A stretch of 64,000 nucleotides of DNA from Varroa destructor (Eukaryota; Arthropoda; Arachnida; Mesostigmata; Varroidae), in contig NW_019211458.1 in the NCBI RefSeq assembly GCF_002443255.2, positions 16,425,939-16,489,938 of the forward strand, in the 5' to 3' direction. A program made the position numbers and the translations under genes. Numbering within the stretch: position 1 is the first letter of the stretch; every line of letters begins with the position of its first letter. Under the pieces are notes generated by a model. That model was not told the DNA's origin. It saw only the letters and a program-made list of their open reading frames with translations, and did no database searches. Below are positions 50,801 to 63,291 of the stretch, one piece after another.

Positions 50801-52990
50801 AACCCATGTAGATGTTTCCCTCCAAAACGAGCTCTTTCGGAGACTACCTTATTCCTTTGTTTACGTTTATTGACGGTTTCCTCTGGTGCAGTCTCGACCA
50901 TTGGCAGGATGTGATAATGAGAGGGGAAACTACCGCCTGCGATAGGAAATTCTCTAGGGAAGCCACGCTTTAAGTCCGAATATTTTCCTCAGGTTTTTAA
51001 GAGAAACTCAAGTCGTTTACTTTTTGTTAATATGCTGAATTTAAATGCTGCGGTTTTAATAGGAGCTGGTTGTGAGAGCCGATCGATGTACGTTCATTTT
51101 CTCTATTCTATCTGGCTGTATGTGGAATATTCATGAGCAGTTATTCATTTCGACACACATTTGCGTAAATGGTAGTCTTTTAATTTCTTTTTGAAATTAT
51201 TAATTGACAGAATTTTTTTGTGTCGCATTTATTGGTTGACACATACGTTGCAAATACGATACATTGTGACATCTGCAACATTTCCAACCGCCGAATTCCC
51301 GGTCCATTAATGTATGCTATCGTATATATACGTACTATGGAGAAGGGCTTAACGAGCCAACATTTGCATATACAATATAGCGTAACAAAAATGGAGGGCC
51401 ACTATTGTAAGCGTTTCATCGGTGCCACATAGAATACGATCGGGAATAACGCTTCCCTAACCATTGAACATCCATAATATGCTAAATCACTACTGCCGGC
51501 TCACCGATGCCGTTTAGCTGGCCTACTTATTAAATGGAGCTTCAACAACTGAATATAATTATCTACATAAAGTAAATCATTTAATATCTACACTGTACCG
51601 TATGAGGAGCAAACTTAAACGTATACGTAGACATAGGTATTTCGGCTACATTTTGCGTAAAAAAGTAGACTTACAGATAGCGAAACATCTCTTCTAACAG
51701 TGTTCTAAATCTTTTTCTAGCATTAGTTGAAAACTAATATAGGTCCACTAGCATTTTATCATATACATGGAGATTTTGGGATTATTTTTTTTAGCGTCTA
51801 TTATGCAAATGTGGGTATCATATTGACGGGAGTAAGAATTCTTGCGTTGGTATAGCATTTTTCGGTAGTATCACTGTGCTCAGAATAGCTCACGCAGTGC
51901 CAACGTGATCAGGTTGGCTCAGATTCGTGTGGCGTAGAAATGCGTCGCGTTCGATATTTCTTCATATGCTCCTTTAATGCCGGCGGCAGTGATACGGGTG
52001 CCAACTAACATTCATACTATTTGAATAAGTGATGTGCTGCACGTTGTTGACGGTTCGCTTACCTTGCTAAATGGTTCTTGTTGGTGATCAGCCGTTTGCT
52101 AGTAAGTTATGATGAAGCCATGTTGACTTGCCAGGTTGAGTCATTGCTATCTAGAATTCTAGACAGGAAAACTCGCTTAGTTTTGAACTAGTAAGTTGAC
52201 AGAATATCTGTCGATTTATGAAAAACCTGTTTTGTAACTAGGTAACAAGTTTTCGCATTTATATGACCATTAGATATTCGAAGGCTGATTAGTTCGCCTG
52301 TATAATTAGTAATATAACTAACTGGAACTTTGTCTAACTGGCCCTCAGTCTTTTTGCAGTGGTTACACGCACGCGACAGAGACGACACGGATATTTCCAA
52401 ATGCATCCAGCTAAGGGATAGCTTGTGCAAACTTCACAGTTTCGGGTAAACTATTGGGACTATACGTTCGCGGGCTTAGCTTCTGACTACTACATCTACG
52501 TTAAACAATATTGATAATTACCACGTAAACTGATAGCGCAACATCTACTCCGAGTTATTCTTGTTAATGCTGAAATGTTTGTATATATGAAACCATTATA
52601 GCTTCCACTGATGTTCATGTCGCACTATCTTGGCCAACAACAATTATCACTAGCTAATTTGTTTGGAAACTCAGAAAACTCAGTCCGATTGTTAACGTCA
52701 GTGCTCACTGCTTATTGCCGTAGTTTTTCTAGCATTTCAGCTACACTTCGTCGTCCCCGTCATCGCATCAACCGATCGCTTTGTTTCAATTAATACATTC
52801 AATTCATAAGTAAATCCTTTCAGTCCTGAACTTAGCTCGTTAATATTAGTAGTAGTTGTTACGCAGATGGTGACCTATGGCAGATGACCACTGCGGAAGA
52901 GCAAATCAATCCCATGCTGAAATGTATCCCCGGTCACACAATGGCATCGTCTCCGTATAATTAATTCTTTCCTATACGAATTTTCTCCCT

Positions 52991-52992
<2 letters not shown>

Positions 52993-53022
<30 letters not shown>
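52993..53022. repeat. (CT)n microsatellite, 30 bp
   Basis: Perfect CT dinucleotide repeat. In arthropods GA/CT tracts can be GAGA-factor-type sites, but no promoter is evident nearby. Confidence 0.9.
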
Positions 53023-53028
<6 letters not shown>

Positions 53029-55999
53029 ATTTGGCAAGCGTGAATAATGACGCTGTTTGCTTCCTGCGACGAACCCGAAGAGCATATTTGTTGAATGCCT
53101 TCTAGGCAGTTTGAAGGGGCATAGGTTAAGGCAAGGTAGACCCTTGCACAATGGCCATACCTTGTAGCAGGTAATATTCCTATTTACCTGTAACTAAATT
53201 CCTTGAAGTGACTTAAGTTCAGCTAATTCAGTTATAGAGTGAGCCTGAAAACATTATCTTCCGTACAATGACATATGAAAACCCCTGAAAATATAGGCTC
53301 AGTGCCTTGATTCAATCAAAACTTCTGTTGAGCCGCCGGCTTCAATTAAATCCGTCACCATTCATGAAGACGATACTAAGATACATAGATTGTGCGGCTC
53401 TTAAGAAAGCCTTTAGTCTAGGAAGTATTATTTCGTATTAACCAATATGGTATTGACTTTCTTTGTGTATAGATAGACATGTCGTAGGGTATTTTGAATA
53501 AGCGTTCGCCTTTTTCTCTAAAAGGTCTACTAAATATTAAACCAATTAAAAATGCGCCTTCTCACTCTTATTCGGATGCCTATTTAATACTGAAAATGCG
53601 ACAATTGCAATTCTTATTGAATTATTCTAATTGAATATGAAGAGAGTGGTATTTTGTACCGAAGCACTTCAGTGTAACCGCTTAGACTCGATGACAATAT
53701 CATAGCAAAACCCAAATATAAGCGTTCAGTTTTTTAGAACAATACTTCGTGTTTCTTAATCATGTTTTGATTATTACTTTTAGAAGCTATACTGCATGCC
53801 TTGACAAGGTGAAGACGTCTGTTGCTGTGGGTAATTCTTTCTGTGACAGTCGAGTGACCATGGCTTTTTTGATGTCAGAAGACTGAAAACCGCTCCAATC
53901 GGTAAGGCTGGTTAATGTCGATATCAGTTGATAACGTTAATTCTTATTTGATCCTAAATTTAGATCATTCTCGTCTTGAGCACCAAAGGTGGATCCTTAA
54001 CAAAAGATGGTTGTGCTCGTACTTTTTTTACATTACTGCAAATACAATTATTATTCATTATCATATTGCATTTGTCTGTCATTATGTGTATTAGCGGTCG
54101 TCTAATGACTTTTGCGGCCAAAAATCACATTGTACAATCCCCTACATATAGGTCCGCCTACTTTGCTATTGCTTTTGTAATCAGAGATCCTAACCAGTGA
54201 TAAGTAAATGAAAGCCTGACGTGTACGTTTTCCAATTAGTGACTCATTCAATAAATTGTAGCTAAAACCAGTAAAGGTCGTACCAGCTATATAAAGTGGT
54301 GTGTCGCTCGCAGTATTGCAGAGGAGCTTTCGGATCCATACTTTCATGAAACTGACATCACACTTTCGAGGCCTTACCTTTTCTCGAATCGGTCGTCGTT
54401 GCCGATCAGATCCTCTGAGCACTACTGAACTATGCGCCCAAATGCCAATAGCGATATCCGCTACGGACAAGCCAGGGCTGTCGATTGCACATCGATATTA
54501 TTATATGATTATAATTATCAGTACTGTTGCATAATCCCTTTTGGTTCCAGTTAGTGGTGACGCAATTTTGATAATGTTGCTGCTTGGCCTGAAATACCCA
54601 AAGAGGTTTGAAGGCGTGCGTCCGTCTGTTTTCCTTTCTCTTTTTACGCGTTCCTTATCTCGTTATTGTGGGTAGAGTGGCAGAGAAAAGCAAATAATAG
54701 CTAGCGTAGTTGATGTGGTATTAGTCGTTATTGTTGTTCATAAAGATGCAAAATGAAGGCAACAGAAAAAGTCTGCTTTACTATACAGGCGTAGATATGT
54801 GTCTACCACAAAAGCGTCCTCGCTGACTGGTAAAAACATCGAGCGATGCCCTTAGCTTAACCTTGGCCAAAAAAATCTGCCGTAACGGTAATGGTCCGTG
54901 TAGAAGACTGGTTACGCTATTGGTAATTTAGGGTTAACAGCACTGCGGGTCGATAGACATCTTGCTTATGTTGAAGGTGCTGTATTTCCGCTATTAGTGG
55001 TAATCGGACGAAAGATACGTTCTATGACAAAAGGATGCCCGTATTGTGGTGAAAGGATGTCCCTCATATTAAAGGGAAAGGCTTGTAGCTTAAGTTTTTG
55101 TCCAGACATCTTTTAGGTTGCAATGTTATAAGCGAAGGTAGATTTTGGTTAATATCTGAATCGAAACATTCCGCTTTATCAGATTGAAATTAGACCCGTT
55201 TGGGTTTGCTTGTAATTGTAAGTATTTTAAACGGTGACATATTGTTGTAAGAAAGCAGAGGGCACATTTTACAGTCGTACAATAGCACGTTACGTTAAGA
55301 AGCCTCTTCTGTGAAAGTCATGTATACTTAAAACGAATCTTGTTTGCTTTTTAGCCGGGGGCCTCGTTAATTTTAAGCATATAACATTACCCTATTCTTA
55401 AGCAAATGGGGGATTGCTAAAGGACTCAAAAGATTGGCGCTACAGCAGGCGGCTAAAGGCCTGCCCAAAAGTCATCCGTCTGAAGGTCATATTTTTGCAG
55501 ATGAGGTTTTTCGATCGGTGATAGTTAGTTCCAAGTCGTTGCTCTAGTTTTACATTTGTCATATTTAAAAATTGTTACACAGATAATTTCCATAGTCTTT
55601 AAAGTAGCTCATAGAATTGGGCTAGACGTTCTTTATTGTGCCCCTCGAGCCCGGAAGTTATCTGACCAAGTAACTTATCATTGATTTTTAGCTATACAAC
55701 CCGATCTGTCAAAAACTTCATTACATCAACTTTTCGTGACCAAATAGTCAGTCACGGTCAGCCTTGCTTGGAGCACTTTTGTCGGTATAATCTTTATCAC
55801 ATTTTATCATGGGCATGAGAAACGGGACATAGCGCAATCAACGCGTTGCCACAAGTAGTATAGTTAAAGAGCTATAAAACAAAAAGAAAAAACGACATGA
55901 CAAAGTGCCAGTTTCGGAGAAAAATCTCTGAATACACAACAGAACTCACTGTAAAATAGTGCAGATCAACGGCTTTTAGCTTCTTTGGGGTCTGCCTCA

Positions 56000-56875
56000 C
56001 GGCAGGCCCTTTCAGATGCGTTTGACCAGTTAGCTTTCTCCACCGTTCCATCCGCTATTATTCGACGTATGCCCCAGTCTGGTGACGACTATGAGATCCA
56101 CTGTGTGCGCTGCTGGCGTATGTGTATGTGTGTGGGAGGGGGGTTGCTGGACTGATCTGAATATGAGCAATGTACCATTAGCAGCACTTGCGCGATGATG
56201 GTGGCAGGTCTTCGCTGCGCAAACGAAAGCTGAAGGTCATCTGTCTACTTTCGTTAGCGATTTTCTGCATCTTGTGCGCCACACAACACGACCCGTCAGG
56301 CCGCCCTACGTGCGTTACACAGCTGTTGTTAACCCAAAGGTAAAAGTAGTCAATGAGTTCAGTTTTAGCGGTCAACGCTCAGCTGTCACGGCATCTACGA
56401 ATAACGCTGGCAGGGGTGCTACCGATGCGGTGGCGACGATAGTCGTTCACTTTGACAAAAAAAATACAACTGCAACGACGACCGATGTAGCTAAAACAGT
56501 GATTTCGATTGATGCTCTCTTTTCTTCTGTTCAGTTGCTGTTCGGCGAGAATTAAGTGGATGTTGCTGCTGCTGTTGTTGGTCAAACTACTACATTCAGA
56601 CCAGGTCGAGGCCTCCGATTTGCTGCTTCCAACCTATTCCTATTAGACGACAGCTGCTCACTCACGTTCTGTGGTGACAGCCCTAATACGCGATAACCTG
56701 TAACAACCCGATCGCGGACAGTGAGAGACGTATGAGCAGCGTTCGATTCGAAGTTCAAGGAAACGAATATCGTGTTTTTTTTTCGAAAACTCTCGTTCGA
56801 TTTCTAGCCTTTAGTGGTGGAGGCAGTTAATGTATTGCTCGGATGCTCCATATGGTGGTTAGTGACAAAAATAAG
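56000..56875 (+). promoter_or_regulatory. C+G-richer island, probable TRC8-like promoter or 5-prime UTR exon
   Basis: This stretch is richer in C+G and CNG triplets (GTTGCTGCTGCTGTTG near 56560) than its AT-rich flanks. It ends with AAAATAAG followed by GTAAGAATA at 56876, a very good splice donor. The TRC8-like coding exon at 60054 has a clear acceptor but no partner, so this is the nearest plausible non-coding first exon (intron of about 3.2 kb). The transcription start is unknown, and the assignment is inference from composition and splice consensus. Confidence 0.4.
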
Positions 56876-59215
56876 GTAAGAATAATTCGACTGGGCGAGC
56901 CTAGATTGTACCAGAAGTACTAATTAGATGATGGTACGTGGTCAGGTTTGGCGACAGGAAGCGGCGATTGTTTACTAGACTGTAAAAAATATGTAAGCGT
57001 TATTGTAGTTCTCCTTTGCGTTTCTCGGTAGTCAGTGTGTGAAGTAGCGCAAAGACGAAATGAACTCAAGTGATCCAGCTTTATTCATTAAACCTATAGA
57101 AACATTAACACCGGCTAATGCTTCAATTTATTTTTTCGCCTCAATAAGACACTGAAACCATGGTTCCCAATTGGAAATTACATGGTCATACTGTTAGCCA
57201 ATTCCGACTTCGGGAAATTTTGCAGGAAGAGCACCTGACGCTTTAAATCCAGACCCGTTAATAATACTTTAACGTGAATCCCGATTTTTTGCCCGTATCT
57301 TCATTTGTTGCGTGTAGATAATACGTAAGAGTTCGGTTTTTCCTGGTGGCATTCAAATGATGGTTACGACTTCCCGCGCCAAACTGAAGGCTTTTTATTA
57401 AGGAAAACGATGAGCTCCATGGCGTATGATTATTTTCTCCTACGTAGACGATTTCAGCAATAGAATACGGCGTAGCCATACCTACAGTAGTCAGTCTAAT
57501 GGTTGAGGTCAAATTCTGACGTTAAATGTAGTTAGTGTAGCATCCGTTCATCACCGAATTCCGTAACTCTTAGACCACTGCATGCTTTTATTGACTTCGT
57601 GGGTTACGTCGGGGCGGATAACTTTGATTTTATTGTGTCAAATGGCGCTCATTTGACTAGAAGTCTACCTTCTAAATGTCCGATTCGCAACTGAAACAAT
57701 GTGACATCTACTGTACAACGATACAACTTTGACTACTTGTAAGTGAAATGTTTAATTTTTTTTTTGAATAGATAACAAAACACTTGAGAAGTCATACTCT
57801 TTGAAATGTATGTTATTGTATCAATACTTGCGACTCTAAACCTCAGACTTAGATGAACTAGCATGAAACGCCGAGCTTATAGTCCCGTAATGTCCGTGGC
57901 AGCGAAAAGTAAATTCTATTCTATGTGATCCGAGTATAAGATTTAACCTGACTTATTTTCACCGAGGCCACCGAATTATCAGCTCTTCTCTCATAATCTA
58001 CTCCGTCAATAAGGAGTAGCAGATGCCTACTGGATCAGATGACCGAAATCACCCGTCAAGTTCTTTGCTTCACCAAACGTGCTTACGTCCTACATGGAGG
58101 ATGTCCCTCCGCGTCTCGTGTGAACCAGTCAATAAATCAGCGTTACATGTGCAGACAATCTTTGTCTCATCTCTGCATCTCAATCTTTATCTCAAATAAA
58201 CTAGCAACGTGTTAGCACAATTTTCCTCAACATCCTGATTACAGCGTATCGGAAAGAGCCTTACTAATTTTGTCTAAGTATACTAAATATTACTATGGCC
58301 AATAATGACCCGGATAAGGTAGTTAGCGGCTTCCTGCCTGGTTGCTCTAGCTACTTTGTGACCTCCTGGACACGAATTACGCACTTGAGCGTGCCTGTGG
58401 AAATTTTGGCCCACTCTTCTTTCCAGACTGCAATTGTCACTGCTCTTTTTTTTGCTTTTCCTCTGGTTCTGCAAGACTGTGTACCCAAAGTTCCAATTCT
58501 TGTTTCGCCCTAAGGTTCTCAGGTGGCGCCCGAGGCAGGACCAGAACCGCTGACTACAGATTGTCCGGTAAGCTTGTATGACACGCAGGGCTATAATTAT
58601 TTGCATTCTTCTCAGAAGATGCTTTTGTTCGTTTGTGCTTGATGGAGATTCGAGTAGTACTGTTGTTCCTAATAGAGCTATAGATTCGGCAACGTACGCA
58701 ATAAACTGTATGCGTCCTGCACCCTTAGATCCTTCAGTATAAGGAATTCTCGTATCTTAGTAAGGTTCTCTGTAACTACGTGTATGAAATGCGTTCGTCA
58801 GAGCTTCTTATCAAGTTACAGTCCTGAATATACAGGCACCTATCTTGACCAAGTTACCTGTTAGGGAAACTCTTACTGATTAGCAGAATACCGTGACTTC
58901 TTTCGGGCGTTTTTCCCGAACGATTCTATAAGCACGTAATAAACAAAACTCAAAAGCTGAAATACCCATACGTTCTATTATCAGCTTGTTATCTTTGCAT
59001 TAAGCTGCAGATCGATACAAATAGATATATTTGCTGTTCTGCTCTACCACTCTCCTACAAAATCAGCTAAGAAAACAGCTGTTGTCAAATCAAGCACTTC
59101 TGTTTTGCTGAAAGGCCAGCAACTGCCTAAGTCAAATTTAGGTTCTTTAAAGGTCACATATTTTTTTTGGCCAGCAATACGTAAGTTCTGATCGTTCAAA
59201 ATGTTATAAAGCAAA

Positions 59216-59248
<33 letters not shown>

Positions 59249-60053
59249 CTGACAAATTTATATATATATAAATGTGTAACAGCACGTTTATAGCTTGGAA
59301 ACCTAGTTTGTCTATGGCACTTAAACTTTTATTTTATAGTATAGCTAAAACATATAGCCGAAATATATTTAGTGTAATTAATAATTGGACAAACATGTTC
59401 CCTTATAATATATATTCAGGCCATTTGAATAGTAAATTACTAGGTTTTCATTCATAAAGACAGTCTCTGCCTATGTATTAAAACCTGTTCTACTTCTAAT
59501 TCTTCGTAGGCAACGTATTGTATATGCTTCATATGAAAAAACCTATCGTTATTTCATGAGAAACAGACATCGATATGCGATCGATCTCCATGAGCAAAAT
59601 TTTTCTTTCGTTAAACTGTAATCATAACATTTGGAAGATGCGGAAAACATTCTGTGGCGATAAGATATCAAAAAGATCTTCAAATACGTGTTTCATTTAG
59701 GTTAGGTGCGCCGATTGCGGCAGTGTTTAGTTGAAATATTGCCGTACTGAACGCCCTCAGCTAGTGATAGGATATACTTATCAAATTCACTCCAATTAAG
59801 CTTTAAGTAGTATATGAATGTTATTTCTTTGGAGACAACAGCGAGTGTAGACACACTTCGTCTTGTATTAACAGCCGACAGTCTAAAGCAATGCTTAAAA
59901 GCAGTACCGGATCTATAACTAGAAGCGTTTATTTATGCTGCGTTTATTTGAAAATTATGTGAAGTTCTGCGTCGATTGCTCTTATCAGAAAGCCCACTGT
60001 TGATGCTTTAATGTGATACTTTTAATCTAATATCTCTGGTTTTCCACTTATAG
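56876..60053. other. AT-rich region, probable first intron of the TRC8-like gene
   Basis: No coding sequence is supported. It holds interrupted (TA)n runs at 59216-59270 and ends with a clear acceptor (TTTTCCACTTATAG) before 60054. The open frames (107 codons or fewer) are featureless. Confidence 0.5.
59216..59270. repeat. Interrupted (TA)n microsatellite
   Basis: Alternating T-A runs at 59216-59248 (one G interruption) and 59259-59270, separated by about ten bases. Confidence 0.9.
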
Positions 60054-60426
60054 GTGGACATGGAGGGCACAGGGCCAGGAAGCATTGGGGGTGTGATTGT
60101 TGGAGAGCAGGACGCAGGTTTAGCAGCAGCGGGTCGTCCCGTTCGGAGGCCGCCAGTATTTCCCGCAGCAGGAAATGCCGGCCAGGTGTTCAGAGGACTG
60201 GAAGTAGGCACGGAATGGAAGGCTCGAATTCGGGCTTTTGTCGACGTCGCCATTCGAGTTCCACCTCTCTTCGTAATGGACTCTTTACTGGCACGATGGA
60301 ATGGTGTTCCGTCCGATTCAGCTGCAAAAGGCTCAAACTCATCCGATTCAGCGGGAGCCGAGGTAGAACAGGCCACTCTCGAGGCCGGCATTAACGCTAT
60401 GTTGTGGTTTCTCGTTTACGCCACCC
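60054..60426 (+). CDS. TRC8-like gene, first coding exon
   Basis: The acceptor TTCCACTTATAG precedes GTGGACATGG, so six bases of 5-prime UTR come before the ATG at 60060. The donor after CACCC is GTAAGTC, leaving in phase 1. It encodes a Gly/Ala/Pro-rich leader of about 60 residues, the conserved FVDVAIRVPPLF helix, a Ser-rich loop (SNSSDSAGAE) and the start of a membrane helix (INAMLWFLVYAT). The leader is much longer than the few residues that precede the same helix in vertebrate proteins. Confidence 0.88.
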
Positions 60427-63291
60427 GTAAGTCTGAATTATATAACTCTTAAGTAGTTGTTTGTTTTTTTACGCTCAAAAACCGCGTAGCAGCTCTTCGC
60501 GGGTATTTTGGTTACATTAAAACGAGAGAATATAAACGAAGTCTAGCTTAAAAGTGTTCACTATTGGAGAGGGACCGTTGCTGCTCGAGGTAGTCGCATA
60601 AGCAAAGATCACTAACTCAGATTAGAGCCTATGTGATCTACGTTTGTACTCTTAGTCGTAAATTATATTTTCCCAAACATCTCGTTTCCACCAATGTGTT
60701 TCTTAGTCAAGCCAATATTACGCGTGACGAACGTCAAGACAACCTAAACAGCCATTTGTGTAATGGTCTCTATATACGTAAAAATTCACAGATATCGACA
60801 TACGCTATAGAAGATTTCACTAACTCATCAAAGAGGAACTGTCCGTTTGCCGCGCGTATTTAATTTGTTAGTTTTATGCGTGACTTGGCGTGAATTTTTG
60901 CACAGGAACCAAAAATAACAAACGCTTTATGCACGCTCATTGAGCTTGGGGTAAATTCCATAGCAGTAACTATTAAATAGTAATAATTGTTTCATTCCAA
61001 CAATGCTTCTAGGAATAACGATACTGTCTCACTAGCGTAAGTAGTGAATGCGCGAGCACATTTGGTTTATGTTCATCAGATTGCGCTTCTAAACCTCTAA
61101 CGATAATAGATACACATGGTTTATTACTGCTCCAGTTTATATGCCCATTATTCCCCCAATTCATTTCTGTGAAATCTTTTCAGTGTTTTTTTTTTCATCC
61201 GTTGTATTCCTGTTGGAGTCACGTCAGCTACTGCGAGTCTACTTGTTCCTGGCTTCGTCAGGCGTTCTTCTCTGGTCATACGTGTGCAATCATGAGTTTG
61301 TCAAAAGTGCCATTGCTCTTACCGACCAACATTCGAACGTGTTGTACGAGTGCCTCACGCTCAATTCCAGCGTTCTTACTAAGGTACATATAGCTAATTG
61401 AGCAGAATGAAATGTTTATTTGATTTCGACGATTCTAGGATACGCCATTTTCTATAAGAACTAACTTTTTGAGACCATTAGATAGGATGTATATATAGAT
61501 GCCTGATATAAAACAGCAACACTAAACCCGCTGAGGTAAATTTATATGAGAAAATGCGTAAACACCGCACAATCTCATGCATACGACGCAACACGAAACT
61601 TCAAGCGGACGTGACATGCGTACAAAATTGTTCAGATACTCAAAACTAAAATCATTCTCTCTTGTTTTCCATTCATCGACGCTCTAGCAAGAGGCACTAA
61701 CGAAATATTAATTATTTTGCTATTGTTCTTTGCTATCTCCTCGCAGACACTGGCCAACTATGTACTGCAGGTGCTTTTGGGGATCATTTTCTCATTTTCG
61801 GCGCAGGGCGGACACAATACATTAGGCAGCGGATATTCCACATCACGCTTATTCTGTCTGTGGATAATCTTTATTGGACCTACATTTTTCTCATTATTTT
61901 CACCTTTTCTATCCAATTCGTTCCTGGCTTGGACACCAGCTATCTCATTTCTTGCCGCCCACATCGTTCTGTTGTACGGTCTACGCGTTTTCCTACAGCC
62001 CGCGATGCAGTATTTACACGAAACGGCGTTCTGGACCAAACAGGTGATCGCCGGCGAAGGAATCTTCTTCCTGCTCAAAGCGCAGTGGCGTCGATTACAG
62101 GTTCCTCGAGTTCTCCGATTGTTTTGGCTGAGTCGAATGGCAGAACATGCTTCTGTGTTGCTGGCTGAACGGCACGCTGACGGACAGCTCGGCAGCTGGC
62201 TCGCTTTGGGCGCCCAACTGCCCCAAGTAGCAACTCAGCTTCTTGTTCGTGGCTGTGAAACAACACTGTCGGTTATGGGTATGACAAGCTTGGTTAGTGT
62301 CGCCAGCCACTACATCTCGTTGGCGGTAAAGCTCTTTTTGCAGATGGACGATGCCGACGAAAGGCACATGGGAATGGTATCAGCGATTTTGTTTTTTGTG
62401 TTAGCCATGCAGTCAGGGCTAACTGGCATGGAGCCGGAGAAACGGCTGAACCGACTGTATCAGAACGGATGCCTTTTGATGACAGCCACCCTGCACTTCT
62501 TCCACTCAATGATTAATTCGCTTTTGCAGATGCTTGGCGCTTCACTGAATTTACCGAGAGAGAGGCACGTACGAGCATTACTGGTGAGCGCGTTTCTTAT
62601 CGTATTCCCTATTTTCTTTATGTACGTGGCCTGGACGCGTCACCCACTCAGTACATGGCTCCTAGCATTGAGCTGCTTCAGTACGGAGGTCGTATTCAAG
62701 GTTATCGTATCGTTGATTGTCTACGTCCTGTTTCTAATTGACGCTCGCCTCGACAGCTCATGGGAACTGTTCGACGATTACGTCTACACTGTTCGCGCGT
62801 TTGGAGCATGTATGGAACTATTATTCGGCACTTTCCTACTGCTAAACGGTGCGTGGATTTTTTTTTTCGAGCAAGGCGGCACCATTCGCGCCTTCACAAT
62901 ACTTTTCCACGCGTACTTCAATGTGTGGACACAGGCTAAGCAGGGCTGGGCCAACAGTGTACGACGCCGGGAAGCTGGTCGCCGGCTGGCAGAGCTCCGC
63001 CGCGCAACGCCGGAGCAGCTGGAGAATCTGAACGATGTCTGCGCTATCTGCCATCACGAGATGGACTCAGCAGTTGTCACCGAGTGTGAACACTTCTACC
63101 ACGTCAATTGCTTGCGTCGTTGGCTTTTCATGCAGAATCACTGCCCATTGTGCCATACAGATTTCGATACGCGACGGCGTCGCGAGCAAATAAGTCCGGT
63201 AATAGGCCATCATGATAGGCCAGAGGGAGCACCTCGCGCTCTATTCGTACCTCCTGAACCAGAAGAGGAAAACCATATGCACATGGACTGA
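60054..63291 (+). CDS. TRC8/RNF139-like multi-pass membrane E3 ubiquitin ligase
   Basis: Exons 60054-60426, 61184-61383 and 61747-63291 join in phases 1 and 0 to give 703 residues from the ATG at 60060 (G at -3 and +4). Human RNF139 has 664. After an Ala/Gly-rich N-terminus, the family signature DVAIRVPPLFVMDSLL appears near residue 70, followed by many hydrophobic helices of the TRC8_N membrane domain. VPRVLRLFWLSR (308-319), SGLTGMEPEKRL and GTIRAF...HAYFNVWTQAKQGW match TRC8 better than the paralogue RNF145. A RING-H2 finger spans about 621-658 (CAIC...CEHFYHVNC...CPLC), then a short tail. Family knowledge: this ER-resident ligase degrades membrane proteins by ubiquitination and is linked to sterol homeostasis. 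It is divergent to the NSD gene. Confidence 0.93.
61184..61383 (+). CDS. TRC8-like gene, middle exon (membrane helices)
   Basis: The acceptor GAAATCTTTTCAG precedes TGTTTT, completing a Leu codon from the previous exon. The donor after ACTAAG is GTACAT. It encodes the rest of a hydrophobic helix (FFFSSVVFLL) and a second one (VYLFLASSGVLLWSYV), followed by a polar loop with a possible N-glycosylation site NSS. Phase agreement at both ends supports the model. Confidence 0.85.
61747..63291 (+). CDS. TRC8-like gene, last exon: membrane domain and RING-H2
   Basis: The acceptor ATCTCCTCGCAG precedes ACACTG in phase 0; this 515-codon block ends in TGA at 63289-63291. It holds most of the membrane helices and the RING-H2 finger beginning at Cys621 (base 63040). 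The spacing C-x2-C, then C-x-H-x2-H-x2-C, then C-x2-C, gives all eight zinc ligands. The C-terminal tail after the RING is basic, then acidic (PPEPEEENH), and much shorter than in vertebrate RNF139. That most of the protein is in one exon is unremarkable. Confidence 0.95.
   Translation, partial: TLANYVLQVLLGIIFSFSAQGGHNTLGSGYSTSRLFCLWIIFIGPTFFSLFSPFLSNSFLAWTPAISFLAAHIVLLYGLRVFLQPAMQYLHETAFWTKQVIAGEGIFFLLKAQWRRLQVPRVLRLFWLSRMAEHASVLLAERHADGQLGSWLALGAQLPQVATQLLVRGCETTLSVMGMTSLVSVASHYISLAVKLFLQMDDADERHMGMVSAILFFVLAMQSGLTGMEPEKRLNRLYQNGCLLMTATLHFFHSMINSLLQMLGASLNLPRERHVRALLVSAFLIVFPIFFMYVAWTRHPLSTWLLALSCFSTEVVFKVIVSLIVYVLFLIDARLDSSWELFDDYVYTVRAFGACMELLFGTFLLLNGAWIFFFEQGGTIRAFTILFHAYFNVWTQAKQGWANSVRRREAGRRLAELRRATPEQLENLNDVCAICHHEMDSAVVTECEHFYHVNCLRRWLFMQNHCPLCHTDFDTRRRREQISPVIGHHDRPEGAPRALFVPPEPEEENHMHMD

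Larger units (their letters stand above)
47800..56000. other. AT-rich spacer between the divergent genes
   Basis: No gene is supported. The longest frame is 122 codons (54102-54470, minus strand), with no features. The stretch contains a 25-base palindrome at 47814-47838 and a (CT)15 run at 52993-53022. It may be intron of the TRC8-like gene if the 47.8 kb donor is used. Confidence 0.55.

Noticed and set aside
61758..62509. Minus-strand frames opposite the TRC8-like exon
   Set aside because: They are antisense shadows of a conserved coding exon, with no features of their own.
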